Both the position numbers and the translations under genes were made by a program. This document shows positions 16,619 through 24,578 of a stretch of DNA of 64,000 nt, in pieces. Each line of letters opens with the position of its first letter. Within the stretch, counting starts at the first letter, position 1. The notes under the pieces are model-generated. The model had not been told where the DNA came from. It made no database searches and was given only the letters and a program-made list of their open reading frames with translations. Source of the stretch: Brevundimonas intermedia (GTDB lineage Bacteria; Pseudomonadota; Alphaproteobacteria; Caulobacterales; Caulobacteraceae); NCBI RefSeq assembly GCF_027922165.1, contig NZ_BSFD01000002.1, positions 292,874 through 356,873 of the forward strand, in the 5' to 3' direction.

Positions 16619-17836
16619 ATGTCAGGCTATGACGTGATCGAAGGGTCGGGCGCGCCGATCAAGGCGTGGACCCGAGGGGTGCCCATCGAGGATGCGGCGC
16701 TGAAACAGCTGAAGAACGTGGCCTCGCTGCCGTTCATCCACAAACACGTCGCGGTCATGCCCGACGTGCACTGGGGCATGGGCGCCACGGTGGGGTCGGT
16801 GATCCCGACCGTGGGGGCCATCATCCCGGCCGCCGTGGGTGTAGACATCGGCTGCGGCATGATGGCGGTGCGGACCTCGATCCGCGCCGAACACCTGCCC
16901 GACGACCTGTCGGCCATCCGCTCCGCCATCGAGGCGGCCGTTCCGCACGGTCGCACCGACAATGGCGGGCGCAACGACAAGGGCGCCTGGGCCGCCGAAC
17001 CGCCGGCCTCGGCCGTGACGCGCTGGGCCGATCTGAAGACGGGATATGACGCCGTGGTCGAGAAACACCCCAAGGCGGCGCACCCGCGCGGCTTCGGCCA
17101 CCTGGGCACGCTGGGCACGGGCAACCACTTCATCGAGCTGTGCCTCGACGAGGCGGGCGACGTCTGGGTGATGCTGCACTCCGGCTCGCGCGGCGTGGGC
17201 AACCGGTTCGGGACCTATTTCATCGAACGGGCCAAGCACGAGATGCGCCGCTGGCACATCAACCTGCCCGACCAGGACCTGGCCTATTTCCCGGAAGGGA
17301 CGGACGGCTTCGTCGATTATGTGCGGGCGGTGTCGTGGGCGCAGAAATACGCGCGCGCCAACCGCGAGGTGATGATGGACAGCGTGCTCGGGGTGCTGAA
17401 GGCCTTCTGGCCGGATCTGAAGACGACGCAGGAGGCGGTGAACTGCCACCACAACTACGTCTCGAAGGAGAAGCATTTCGGCAAGGACGTCTTCCTGACC
17501 CGCAAGGGGGCCGTATCGGCCAAGGACGGCGAACTGGGCATCATCCCCGGCTCTATGGGGGCGAAGTCCTTCATCGTGCGCGGCAAGGGCAATGCGGACT
17601 CGTTCTGCACCTGCTCGCACGGCGCCGGTCGGGCCATGAGCCGGACCGAAGCCAAGCGCCGCTTCACGATCGAGGACCACGTCCGCGCCACCGAGGGCGT
17701 GGAATGCCGCAAGGACGCCGAGGTAATCGACGAAACCCCGATGGCCTATAAGGACATCGACGCGGTCATCGCAGCGCAGACCTACCTGATCGAGGTCGTG
17801 CACACCCTGCGTCAGGTGGTGTGCGTCAAGGGATGA
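16619..17836 (+). CDS. rtcB: RtcB family RNA ligase
   Basis: 405 residues, the usual bacterial RtcB length. Metal ligands are visible in GVDIGCGMM (Cys near residue 79) and GTLGTGNHFIEL. The guanylylation His lies in the CSHGAGRAMSR segment. RtcB joins RNA 2',3'-cyclic phosphate or 3'-phosphate ends to 5'-OH ends using GTP and Mn2+, in tRNA or rRNA repair. A strong AGAAGGAGA site precedes the ATG. No rtcA, rtcR or sigma-54 promoter is adjacent, unlike enterobacterial rtc operons. Control may instead come from the 5' leader. The shorter GTP-interacting regions fit the RtcB2-like subgroup, but I cannot assign this firmly. Confidence 0.9.
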   Translation: MSGYDVIEGSGAPIKAWTRGVPIEDAALKQLKNVASLPFIHKHVAVMPDVHWGMGATVGSVIPTVGAIIPAAVGVDIGCGMMAVRTSIRAEHLPDDLSAIRSAIEAAVPHGRTDNGGRNDKGAWAAEPPASAVTRWADLKTGYDAVVEKHPKAAHPRGFGHLGTLGTGNHFIELCLDEAGDVWVMLHSGSRGVGNRFGTYFIERAKHEMRRWHINLPDQDLAYFPEGTDGFVDYVRAVSWAQKYARANREVMMDSVLGVLKAFWPDLKTTQEAVNCHHNYVSKEKHFGKDVFLTRKGAVSAKDGELGIIPGSMGAKSFIVRGKGNADSFCTCSHGAGRAMSRTEAKRRFTIEDHVRATEGVECRKDAEVIDETPMAYKDIDAVIAAQTYLIEVVHTLRQVVCVKG

Positions 17837-17840
17837 CGGG

Positions 17841-17870
17841 AGCCGGTTGCGCGCGAGCGTGGCCGGCTTT
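17841..17870 (+). terminator. Weak terminator after rtcB
   Basis: AGCCGG (17841-17846) pairs with CCGGCT (17863-17868), followed by TTTCG. It lies between the convergent rtcB and the 17877-18572 gene. Confidence 0.45.
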
Positions 17871-17876
17871 CGTCAT

Positions 17877-18572
17877 TCAGGTAACGGACGCCAATACAAC
17901 CCAATGCGGCTCGGTGATCAGCGGCGGCATGGACGGAATGGGTGGTTTAGGAAGCGCCTCTGGCGCAGGTGCGAAGGACGCTTTTGTCCAATCGAATGCT
18001 CGGGTGTCCAGTCCACCCGTGAAGACCTCCAGCATTACTAAGACCCCCGTCTCATCCGCCCAGAACTGTGCGCCGACGACAGCTCTTAGATCGTCCATCA
18101 GAAACCAGGACATATGGTTGGTGATGTCGTTGACCGGACTTCTGGGGTGCTGGCTGCGAAAGGTGGTTACACCACCCACACCGGAGTTGTAGCGCGCGAC
18201 GACTTCGGCGCCCTCGAAATGGCGGCGCAGTAGTCCTGCATCAGGTCCCGCCACGGCCAGAAGTTCATTTATCGCGGCAACTTCCAAGGTGGAAAAACCC
18301 GGCCCCTGAATATCCTGGAACTTCAATCCTGAAAACCAGAGGCGATAGTTGCGAATGATCCCCTGCCGCCAAGCCAGGAAAGCCAGCGTCCAACCGAACA
18401 CATAAAGGCCGAGAAACCACGGAATCGACGCGTTCTTGAATACAATCATGACGGCAAAACAGCCTGCGGCGAGCATGAAAGCCGCCACAAAGAAGATCGC
18501 CTTCCGCTCCCGCACCTTCCGGCTGGGACGTCGATTGAACTTATCCAAGGCTAAAACCCTGGCGGCGCACAC
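17877..18572 (-). CDS. Hypothetical membrane-anchored protein
   Basis: 231 residues from a GTG; the start is uncertain. Two hydrophobic helices lie near the N-terminus (about residues 27-45, FFVAAFMLAAGCFAVMIVF, and 50-67). The remainder looks soluble, with FEGAEVVARYNSGVGGVTTF and VGAQFWADETGVLVMLEVF. GC and codon use are visibly lower than in the flanking rtcB and HxlR genes, which hints at acquisition or an orphan gene. It is convergent with rtcB and tail-to-head behind the HxlR regulator. I do not recognise a family. Confidence 0.6.
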   Translation of the reverse strand: MCAARVLALDKFNRRPSRKVRERKAIFFVAAFMLAAGCFAVMIVFKNASIPWFLGLYVFGWTLAFLAWRQGIIRNYRLWFSGLKFQDIQGPGFSTLEVAAINELLAVAGPDAGLLRRHFEGAEVVARYNSGVGGVTTFRSQHPRSPVNDITNHMSWFLMDDLRAVVGAQFWADETGVLVMLEVFTGGLDTRAFDWTKASFAPAPEALPKPPIPSMPPLITEPHWVVLASVT

Positions 18573-18583
18573 ATGCCACGCCC

Positions 18584-19075
18584 CTAAGCCGCCTCATCCT
18601 TCGGCATCACATCCCCCACCGTCGGCCGGTTCTCCGCGCGAGTCAGCAGGATCTCCTTCGGCTTGACGATCTCGCCGCAGCAGCCGCAGGCGATGCGCGG
18701 CGTCAGGGTCTGGCCGCAGGTCGAGTGGACCATGTCGATGCCGCAGTCGGTCTCGCCATAGACGTGTTTGGCGCCCCAGCCGTGCAAGGTCACCAGAACC
18801 CCGTACAAATCCTTGCCCTTGGCGGTCAGCACATATTCGTTGCGCGGCGGACGCTCGGAATAGGGGCGCGGCTCCAGCACCCCGTGCTGGACCAGGCTTT
18901 TCAGACGCGCGGCCAGAACGTTCCGCGCCACGCCCAGATTGTCCTGCCACTGCTCGAATCGGCGCACCCCGTTGAAGGCGTCGCGGATGACCAGCAGGGT
19001 CCACGGATCGCCGATTACCTCCAGTGTGGCGGCGATGGAGCAGCTTTGGCGGCTGTAGTCTGCGGTGCGTCCCAT
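18584..19075 (-). CDS. HxlR-family transcriptional regulator
   Basis: 163 residues. The HxlR winged helix is clear: CSIAATLEVIGDPWTLLVIR (residues 12-31), then LGVARNVLAARLKSLVQHGV and RPPRNEYVLTAKGKDL. The C-terminal 60 residues carry six Cys, including CGCCGEIVKPKEI, which could bind a metal or sense redox. HxlR proteins commonly act on a divergent neighbour, here the thioesterase gene at 19255. Three TTGGCAA half-sites lie in the intergenic region. Confidence 0.87.
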   Translation of the reverse strand: MGRTADYSRQSCSIAATLEVIGDPWTLLVIRDAFNGVRRFEQWQDNLGVARNVLAARLKSLVQHGVLEPRPYSERPPRNEYVLTAKGKDLYGVLVTLHGWGAKHVYGETDCGIDMVHSTCGQTLTPRIACGCCGEIVKPKEILLTRAENRPTVGDVMPKDEAA

Positions 19076-19103
19076 GCGACAAAAGTGACCTCGCGTCAGC
19101 CGC

Positions 19104-19155
19104 TTGGCAAGAGGGTTGCCAAACCGAACCCGCTAAGTCAGTCTTGTTTGGCAAC
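19104..19155. promoter_or_regulatory. TTGGCAA operator cluster between HxlR regulator and thioesterase
   Basis: TTGGCAA (19104-19110) is followed by GTTGCCAAAC (19115-19124) and GTTTGGCAAC (19146-19155). The last two are a perfect 10-bp inverted repeat, and the first two form a 7-bp palindrome with a five-base spacer. These are probable binding sites for the HxlR protein. Confidence 0.58.
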
Positions 19156-19197
19156 GGACTGACGGACCTCCCGGTTCGCCGCCCTTGTTCCCGACTG

Positions 19198-19224
19198 GCG
19201 GAAGGCTGTCTTTTAGCCTTCCGC
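19198..19224 (+). other. Perfect hairpin just upstream of the thioesterase gene
   Basis: GCGGAAGGCT (19198-19207) pairs with AGCCTTCCGC (19215-19224) around a seven-base loop, followed by CCCTTCTTC. It lies 31 bases before the ATG. It may be a weak terminator or a structured 5' leader. Confidence 0.4.
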
Positions 19225-19254
19225 CCCTTCTTCGCCTGACGCAGGATCGCGCCC

Positions 19255-20112
19255 ATGGCCCATATGACGACTCCCATCTCCCTCGACGCCGCCCTGGCCT
19301 TTCACACGCTGGACGACGGCGGCCTGTCAGCGCCCGTGCCCGGTCATTTCTCCAACGGCCCCTCGGGCCTGGCGCCGGAAAAAGGCTTCCCCTTCGGCGG
19401 CCTGCTGGCGGCCCTCTGCGCCCAGTCGATGCGTCGGGGCCTGTCCCTGACCGCGCCGCTGCGCACCCTGTCGGTCCAGTATCTGTCGGCCGCCCGGTTC
19501 GGCGATCAGGTCGCCTTCCGCCCTCGTCTGCTGAAGGGCGGCCGCAATGTGATCTATGCGGCGGTCGAGGCCGAGCAGGACGGCCGCATGACCCATCACG
19601 CCACCGGCGCCTATGGCCTGGACGGGGCTGCGCCGCCCCTGACCCCGCTTCATCTGCCGCCGCCCCCGCTGGACAGTCTGAACCCCGCCGCCACCATCCA
19701 GGGTCCGATGTCGCCCCACTTCGCCCAGCACGTCGAATACCGCTTCGACGGCGGTCCCAACATCCTGGGCGGCAATACGGGCAAGCCGGTGATCGAGCGC
19801 ACCTGGATGCGGATGGCCGACCGCCGGCCGCTGGACGAGGTCGGGCTCTGCTATCTGCTGGACGCCCTCTACCCCCCGGCCTGGACGGCTTCGTCCACCC
19901 CGGCGCCCATGACCACCGTCGATCTGCGGATCGACATCCTGACCGACCCGACGCCGCAGGAGGCCCCCGAGGGCTGGGCCTTCTTCGAGTTCCGGATGCT
20001 GGACCTGGGCCTGGGCTGGACGGTGGACGAGGCGACCGCCTGGGCGGCGGACGGAACCCCGCTGGCGATCTCGCGCCAGCGCCGCAAACTGCTGCCGCAA
20101 CGCGGCGGCTGA
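19255..20112 (+). CDS. Acyl-CoA thioesterase-like protein (double hotdog)
   Basis: 285 residues. The motifs GFPFGGLLAALCAQSMRR and LRTLSVQYLSAARFGD at the N-terminus, and VDLRIDILTDPTPQ with WAFFEFRMLDLGLGWTVDEA at the C-terminus, are the two hotdog halves of the 4HBT_3/TesB-like family. Such enzymes hydrolyse acyl-CoA esters in the cytoplasm. The chain length specificity is unknown. The start MAHMTTP at 19255 could equally be the second Met at 19264. The gene diverges from an HxlR regulator that probably controls it. Confidence 0.78.
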   Translation: MAHMTTPISLDAALAFHTLDDGGLSAPVPGHFSNGPSGLAPEKGFPFGGLLAALCAQSMRRGLSLTAPLRTLSVQYLSAARFGDQVAFRPRLLKGGRNVIYAAVEAEQDGRMTHHATGAYGLDGAAPPLTPLHLPPPPLDSLNPAATIQGPMSPHFAQHVEYRFDGGPNILGGNTGKPVIERTWMRMADRRPLDEVGLCYLLDALYPPAWTASSTPAPMTTVDLRIDILTDPTPQEAPEGWAFFEFRMLDLGLGWTVDEATAWAADGTPLAISRQRRKLLPQRGG

Positions 20113-20180
20113 TCCCGACAACGGTCAGGCCCCGTTCACCATTCGGCTGTAGTCTCCACATCTCACGAGAGATTCGTCCC

Positions 20181-20456
20181 ATGACCGAACGCCGCCCCCT
20201 TCGCGCCGCCGCCCTGCCTCTGCTGCTGGGGTCGGCCCTTCTCCTCCAGGGCTGCGTCGTCGGAACCGTGGTCGGCGGAACCGCCGCCGTCGTAGGCGGC
20301 GCGGCCAAGGCCGGCGGCGCGGTCGTCGGCGCCGGCTTCGACGCCGTCACCACCTCCGACGAGGAAACCCGCGCCCGTCGCGAACGCGAGCAGCGCGACC
20401 ACGAGCGCGAACAACGCCGCTGCGAACAGCGCCAGCGTCAGGGCAAGAGCTGCTGA
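20181..20456 (+). CDS. Small putative lipoprotein with glycine-rich segment
   Basis: 91 residues. The signal peptide ends at a lipobox LLQGC (Cys near residue 25). A Gly/Ala/Val-rich glycine-zipper-like stretch follows, then a highly charged Arg/Glu tail with REREQRDHEREQRR, probably helical. It is probably anchored in the outer membrane facing the periplasm. The ATG at 20181 is preceded by ACGAGAGA. It does not look like part of a longer gene. The function is unknown. Confidence 0.72.
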   Translation: MTERRPLRAAALPLLLGSALLLQGCVVGTVVGGTAAVVGGAAKAGGAVVGAGFDAVTTSDEETRARREREQRDHEREQRRCEQRQRQGKSC

Positions 20457-20518
20457 TCGGCTGATCCCACAGTCTCTCGTCTTCCGGCCCGAAAGCGGTT
20501 TCGTGCTACGGTCCTCAA

Positions 20519-21211
20519 ATGACCCCGACCGTCCTGATCCCCGGCCTCGCCTGCACGGCCGAGATGTTCGCGCGCCAGACCGTCGCCCTGTGGCCTCACG
20601 GCCCGGTGACCGTCGCCTCGACGCTTGAGGGCGACAGCATCGCCGCCATGGCGGCCGCCATCCTGCGCGACGCCCCTGCCCGTTTCGCGCTCGGGGGCAT
20701 TTCCATGGGGGGCTATATCGCCCTGGAGATCCTGCGCCAGGCGCCGGAGCGCGTGTCAAAACTGGCCCTGCTCGACACCTCCGCCCGCGCCGACACGCCC
20801 GAGCAGATCGAGGCGCGCCGCCTGCTGATAGAACGGGTCGGGAACGGCGAACTGGAGGCGGTCCTCGCCCAGGTCACGCCCAATCTGCTTCATCCCGCCC
20901 ATCGCGACCGTCAGGATCTGATCGACATCCAGATCCGCATGGGCCGCGACGTCGGCCCAGACGGCTTCATCCGCCAGGAAGCGGCGATCACCAAGCGCAT
21001 CGACTCGCGTCCACACCTTGCAGACATCAAGGTTCCGACACTGGTCCTGGTCGGCGACCGCGACCCCTTGACCCCACCGGACCGCGCAAAGGAAATCGCC
21101 GAGGCCGTCCCCGGCGCCCGACTTGTCGTCATCCCCGACTGCGGCCACGCCTCCACGCTGGAACAGCCCGAAGCGGTCAGCGCCGCCCTAGTGGAATGGC
21201 TCTCCGCCTGA
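20519..21211 (+). CDS. Alpha/beta hydrolase
   Basis: 230 residues. The nucleophile elbow GISMGGYIAL (Ser near residue 62), the acid in LVGDRDPLTPPD and the catalytic His in DCGHASTLEQPE are all present. The N-terminal VLIPGLACTAEMF holds the oxyanion segment. It is a typical small serine hydrolase or esterase of the MhpC type. The substrate cannot be told. It is probably transcribed on its own. Confidence 0.84.
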   Translation: MTPTVLIPGLACTAEMFARQTVALWPHGPVTVASTLEGDSIAAMAAAILRDAPARFALGGISMGGYIALEILRQAPERVSKLALLDTSARADTPEQIEARRLLIERVGNGELEAVLAQVTPNLLHPAHRDRQDLIDIQIRMGRDVGPDGFIRQEAAITKRIDSRPHLADIKVPTLVLVGDRDPLTPPDRAKEIAEAVPGARLVVIPDCGHASTLEQPEAVSAALVEWLSA

Positions 21212-21323
21212 GGCGCCCCGTCGGCCGCCGCCCCGGCGATGACGCCCGCTCTCGATTTAATCGATTGCACCCTCGCGTTGTCTGCGGATATCCAGAGCAG
21301 GGGATACAGTAGGGGGATACGTT

Positions 21324-22490
21324 TTGACCGACAGTACCGATGACGCGCCGACGCCGGCGCGCCCGCTTGCCGACGCCTTGGGTCCGATTTCCGATCCGGA
21401 CGAAGGCGCCGAGACCCTGGTGTTCACAACCACGCTCCAGCCGTCGAAATTCCTGGGCCTCAGCCTGAAGAACGGCCTGCTGAACCTCGTGACCCTGACC
21501 CTCTGGCGGTTCTGGGGCAAGACCGAGGTGCGGCGTCGGATCTGGCGCGGCGTGCGCCTGAATGACGAGGCCTTCGAATACACCGGGCGCGGCGTCGAAC
21601 TGTTTGTCGGATTCCTGCTGGCCCTCGTCGTGCTCGGCGCGCCCTTCCTGCTGATCGTCTTTGCGGTTCAGTTCAACCAACCGGGCTTGGCGGCCCTCAT
21701 CATCTTCCCCTTCTATCTGTTCCTCTACTGGCTGTGGGGCTTCGGCGTCTTCAGCGCCTTTCGCTACATGGCCAGCCGCACGACCTGGCGCGGCATCCGT
21801 TTTCGCCTGACCGGATCGGCCAGCGGCTACGGTCTCCGCTTCCTCGGCTACCTCTTGCTTTCCGGCGTCACCGCCGGCTGGTTCTGGCCTGCGGCGGAAC
21901 GCAAGTTGGCGGCGTCTCTGTGGGACGGACTGCGCTTCGGCGACCGCAAACTGACCTTCCGTGTGGGTCGCGCGGAGAGCGAGAGCGTCTATGGTCCTTA
22001 TGCTATCGGCTGGTTCGGCACCATCGGGGGCTATATTCTGCTGCTCGCGGTGGTCGGCATCGTCTTCGCCGCCCTCGGTCTCGCCGGCCTGCTGCCGGAA
22101 CCGGATTCCGGCGGCGCCCCGCCGGACGTCTTGATCATCGTCGGCGTCTACGGCGTGATGGCGCTGCTCGCCCCGATCTTTCTGCTGGTCTGGGCGCCCT
22201 ATCAGGCAGCCATGCTGCGCTCGATCGCCAAGGGGGTGTCGATGGACGGCGCGGACTTGACCCTGAACGTCAAGGCTCTGCCCCTGTGGTGGCTGACGGT
22301 CAGCAACCTGTTCCTGGTCATCGTCACCCTGGGCTTCCTCATGCCCTGGGCCCAGGCGCGGACAGCGCGCTTCCTGATCCAGCGGCTGAAGTCGACCGGC
22401 AAGGCCAAGGTCGGGCTGGCGCATCAGACCGGCCGCGGCCCCGGATCGGGCGAAGGCCTAGCCGACGCCTTCGGCTTCTCGGCCATCTGA
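21324..22490 (+). CDS. DUF898 (YjgN-like) inner-membrane protein
   Basis: 388 residues from a TTG start preceded by AGGGGG. After a short acidic N-terminus come the DUF898 hallmarks: FLGLSLKNGLLNLVTLTLWR and FWGKTEVRRRIW. Repeated RYMASRTTWRGIRFRLTG-type segments alternate with about six membrane helices. The function of the family is unknown. It is coupled (one-base gap) to an M48 metalloprotease gene, a recurrent pairing that suggests a shared membrane-quality-control role (inference). Confidence 0.84.
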   Translation: MTDSTDDAPTPARPLADALGPISDPDEGAETLVFTTTLQPSKFLGLSLKNGLLNLVTLTLWRFWGKTEVRRRIWRGVRLNDEAFEYTGRGVELFVGFLLALVVLGAPFLLIVFAVQFNQPGLAALIIFPFYLFLYWLWGFGVFSAFRYMASRTTWRGIRFRLTGSASGYGLRFLGYLLLSGVTAGWFWPAAERKLAASLWDGLRFGDRKLTFRVGRAESESVYGPYAIGWFGTIGGYILLLAVVGIVFAALGLAGLLPEPDSGGAPPDVLIIVGVYGVMALLAPIFLLVWAPYQAAMLRSIAKGVSMDGADLTLNVKALPLWWLTVSNLFLVIVTLGFLMPWAQARTARFLIQRLKSTGKAKVGLAHQTGRGPGSGEGLADAFGFSAI

Positions 22491-22491
22491 G

Positions 22492-23580
22492 ATGGACGGC
22501 CGCTTCTACGACGGCAAGAGCGCCCGGTCTCATCCGGCCGTCGTCTCCGTCGATGCGGAGGCCGTGACCATATCGACGGAGGAGAAGGCACGTCGCTGGC
22601 CGTCGAAGGGCCTGTCGCTGACCTTCGAGGCGAACGAGGCCCGCCTGTCGCACAGCGCCGAACCGGACGCCCGGCTGGTGGTTTCGCGCACGGACTGGAC
22701 CCAATCAGGCGGTCTGCTGGCCAAACAGACCGCCCGCCGCGACCGTTCGCGCGAGCGGCGCCTGGCCCTGACCCTCGCCGTCGTGGCGGCGGCCGTGACC
22801 GGCTTCGTCTTCTTCGGCATCCCGGCCCTGTCAGGTCCGCTCGCCCGGGCGACGCCGGTCGAATACGAACGCAACATGGGTCGGAACTTCGACCTGCAGA
22901 TGAACGCCCTCTTCCCCCGCTGCGACGGCGAGGACGGCCAGGTCGCCCTCCAGGCCATGACCGACCGTCTGGCCTCCAACGCCGACACCGTGTTCGACAT
23001 TCGCATCCGCGCGGTCCAGGCGCCGATGATCAACGCCTTCGCCCTGCCCGGCGGGTCGATCATCGTCACCGACGACCTGATCCGCTCGGCCGAAACCCCG
23101 GACGAGGTCGCGGCCGTGGTCGCGCACGAAATCGCTCACGTCGAAAAGCGCCACGTCATGCAGGCGGTGTGGCGCAGCCTCGGGTTCGGCCTGATCCTCG
23201 ACGCCGTGGTCGGCGGCGGCTCCGGCGCAGGCCAGCAGGCGGTGATCCTGGCCGGTCAGGCGACCGACCTCAGCTACGGCCGCGCGGCCGAACACGAAGC
23301 CGACGACCGGGGCCGCGCCCTGCTCCACGAAGCCGGCTTCAGCTCAAGGGGCATGGCCGCCTTCTTCGACCGCCTGTCAAAGATGGAGGATCAGAAGCTG
23401 GCCGAGGCGGCCGAGTTCGCCGCCACCCACCCGGCCTCCGGCCGTCGCGCCCGCGAGGCTCGCGCCGCCGAACGCCCCGGCGCCCCCGCCCTCTCCGCCG
23501 AGGACTGGCGTCTGGTCAAATCGGCCTGCAAGGCCGAAGATCCGACGCTGCGCGTGATCCGCCGCAATCTGGGCCTATAG
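22492..23580 (+). CDS. M48-family membrane metalloprotease
   Basis: 362 residues. The N-terminal 85 residues form a small cytoplasmic domain. A membrane helix follows (about 86-108, LALTLAVVAAAVTGFVFFG). The protease domain has HEIAH (near residue 208) and the third zinc ligand in AAEHEADDRGRALL. M48 enzymes such as HtpX, Oma1 and BepA cleave misfolded membrane or periplasmic proteins. The stop overlaps the end of the convergent queD by six bases. It is translationally linked to the DUF898 gene. Confidence 0.88.
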   Translation: MDGRFYDGKSARSHPAVVSVDAEAVTISTEEKARRWPSKGLSLTFEANEARLSHSAEPDARLVVSRTDWTQSGGLLAKQTARRDRSRERRLALTLAVVAAAVTGFVFFGIPALSGPLARATPVEYERNMGRNFDLQMNALFPRCDGEDGQVALQAMTDRLASNADTVFDIRIRAVQAPMINAFALPGGSIIVTDDLIRSAETPDEVAAVVAHEIAHVEKRHVMQAVWRSLGFGLILDAVVGGGSGAGQQAVILAGQATDLSYGRAAEHEADDRGRALLHEAGFSSRGMAAFFDRLSKMEDQKLAEAAEFAATHPASGRRAREARAAERPGAPALSAEDWRLVKSACKAEDPTLRVIRRNLGL

Positions 23581-23943
23581 GCTCAGCACGCACCGCTCGT
23601 TGATCGTCGGCCGCGCCACCTGCACCCGGCACAGGCCCGGCCAGTCCGGCTTCAGCGTCTTCACGAACCACAGGCACAGGTTCTCCAGGCTGGGCAGTTC
23701 CAGCCCCTCGTGCTCGTTCAACATGCCGTGGTCCAGCTGTTCCGCCGCCGCCTTCAGCGCCCGGTCCAGCGCGCCCAGATCGGCGACCCAGTTATGCTCG
23801 GCGTCCAGGGTCTCGGACCGGATCGTCGCCTCGACCGTAAAGGAGTGGCCGTGGACGCGACGATAGATGCTGCCCTCGGGTTCGTTGGGGAAGTGGTGGG
23901 CCGCGTCAAAGGTGGCCTGTTTGGTGATTTCGAAGACGGGCAT
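23575..23943 (-). CDS. queD: QueD-like 6-carboxytetrahydropterin synthase
   Basis: 122 residues. The zinc ligands are present: His16 in FDAAHHF, and His31 and His33 in VHGHSF. LDHGMLNE supplies the conserved Asp-His. However, residue 27, where Escherichia coli QueD has its catalytic Cys (EGHKC), is Tyr in EGSIY. The tail NERCVLSL differs from the usual KET motif. QueD converts dihydroneopterin triphosphate to 6-carboxytetrahydropterin for queuosine. Its start overlaps the queE stop by one base, making it the third gene of queCED. It may be a divergent isoform that uses another residue. Confidence 0.8.
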   Translation of the reverse strand: MPVFEITKQATFDAAHHFPNEPEGSIYRRVHGHSFTVEATIRSETLDAEHNWVADLGALDRALKAAAEQLDHGMLNEHEGLELPSLENLCLWFVKTLKPDWPGLCRVQVARPTINERCVLSL

Positions 23944-24578
23944 TAGCGGACGCCGATGTACTTATGGGTCTGGACGCTCAGGCGCCACTGGGGATGGGTC
24001 AGGCAGTATTCTATGGCGGCGGCGGTGTTGGCCGCCTGGTCGGGGCCGTCCATGGGCTGGAGCCAGAACCGCTCGAACGCCATATGCTCGAACCGCTCGG
24101 GCGGGGCCTTGGGCTGCGGATAGACCAGCTTCAGCTCCTGGCCCTTGATCTGGATCACCGCCGCATCCGCCTTGGGACTGACGCAGATCCAGTCGATTCC
24201 GTCCGGCGCCGCCAGGGTGCCGTTGCTCTCGATGGCGATCTCGAAACCGCGCGCGTGCAGGGCCTCGACCAGCGGCGCGTCCAGTTGCAGCAGAGGCTCT
24301 CCCCCGGTGCAGACCACCAGTTTCGGGTCTCCCGCCCGCCCCCGCCACATCGCCGCGACATGATCGGCCAACAGGTCTGCGGTGGCGAACTTGCCGCCGC
24401 CGTCCCCGTCCACGCCGACGAAGTCCGTATCGCAGAAGCTGCAGACGGCGCTCGCCCGATCCTGCTCGCGCCCGCTCCACAGATTGCAGCCGGCGAACCG
24501 CAGAAAGACCGCCGGCCTCCCCGCCTGTCCGCCCTCGCCCTGGACGGTCAGAAACACTTCCTTGGCCGAATAGGTCAC
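23943..24578 (-). CDS. queE: 7-carboxy-7-deazaguanine synthase QueE (radical SAM)
   Basis: 211 residues. [20 protein letters not shown] is the family N-terminus. The cluster-binding Cys lie at the FAGCNLW segment and at CSFCDTDF, with an extended CX14CX2C loop characteristic of Que[12 protein letters not shown] carries the SAM-binding GGE motif. The enzyme contracts 6-carboxytetrahydropterin to 7-carboxy-7-deazaguanine. It overlaps queC by four bases and queD by one, so the three are translationally coupled. Confidence 0.93.
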   Translation of the reverse strand: MTYSAKEVFLTVQGEGGQAGRPAVFLRFAGCNLWSGREQDRASAVCSFCDTDFVGVDGDGGGKFATADLLADHVAAMWRGRAGDPKLVVCTGGEPLLQLDAPLVEALHARGFEIAIESNGTLAAPDGIDWICVSPKADAAVIQIKGQELKLVYPQPKAPPERFEHMAFERFWLQPMDGPDQAANTAAAIEYCLTHPQWRLSVQTHKYIGVR

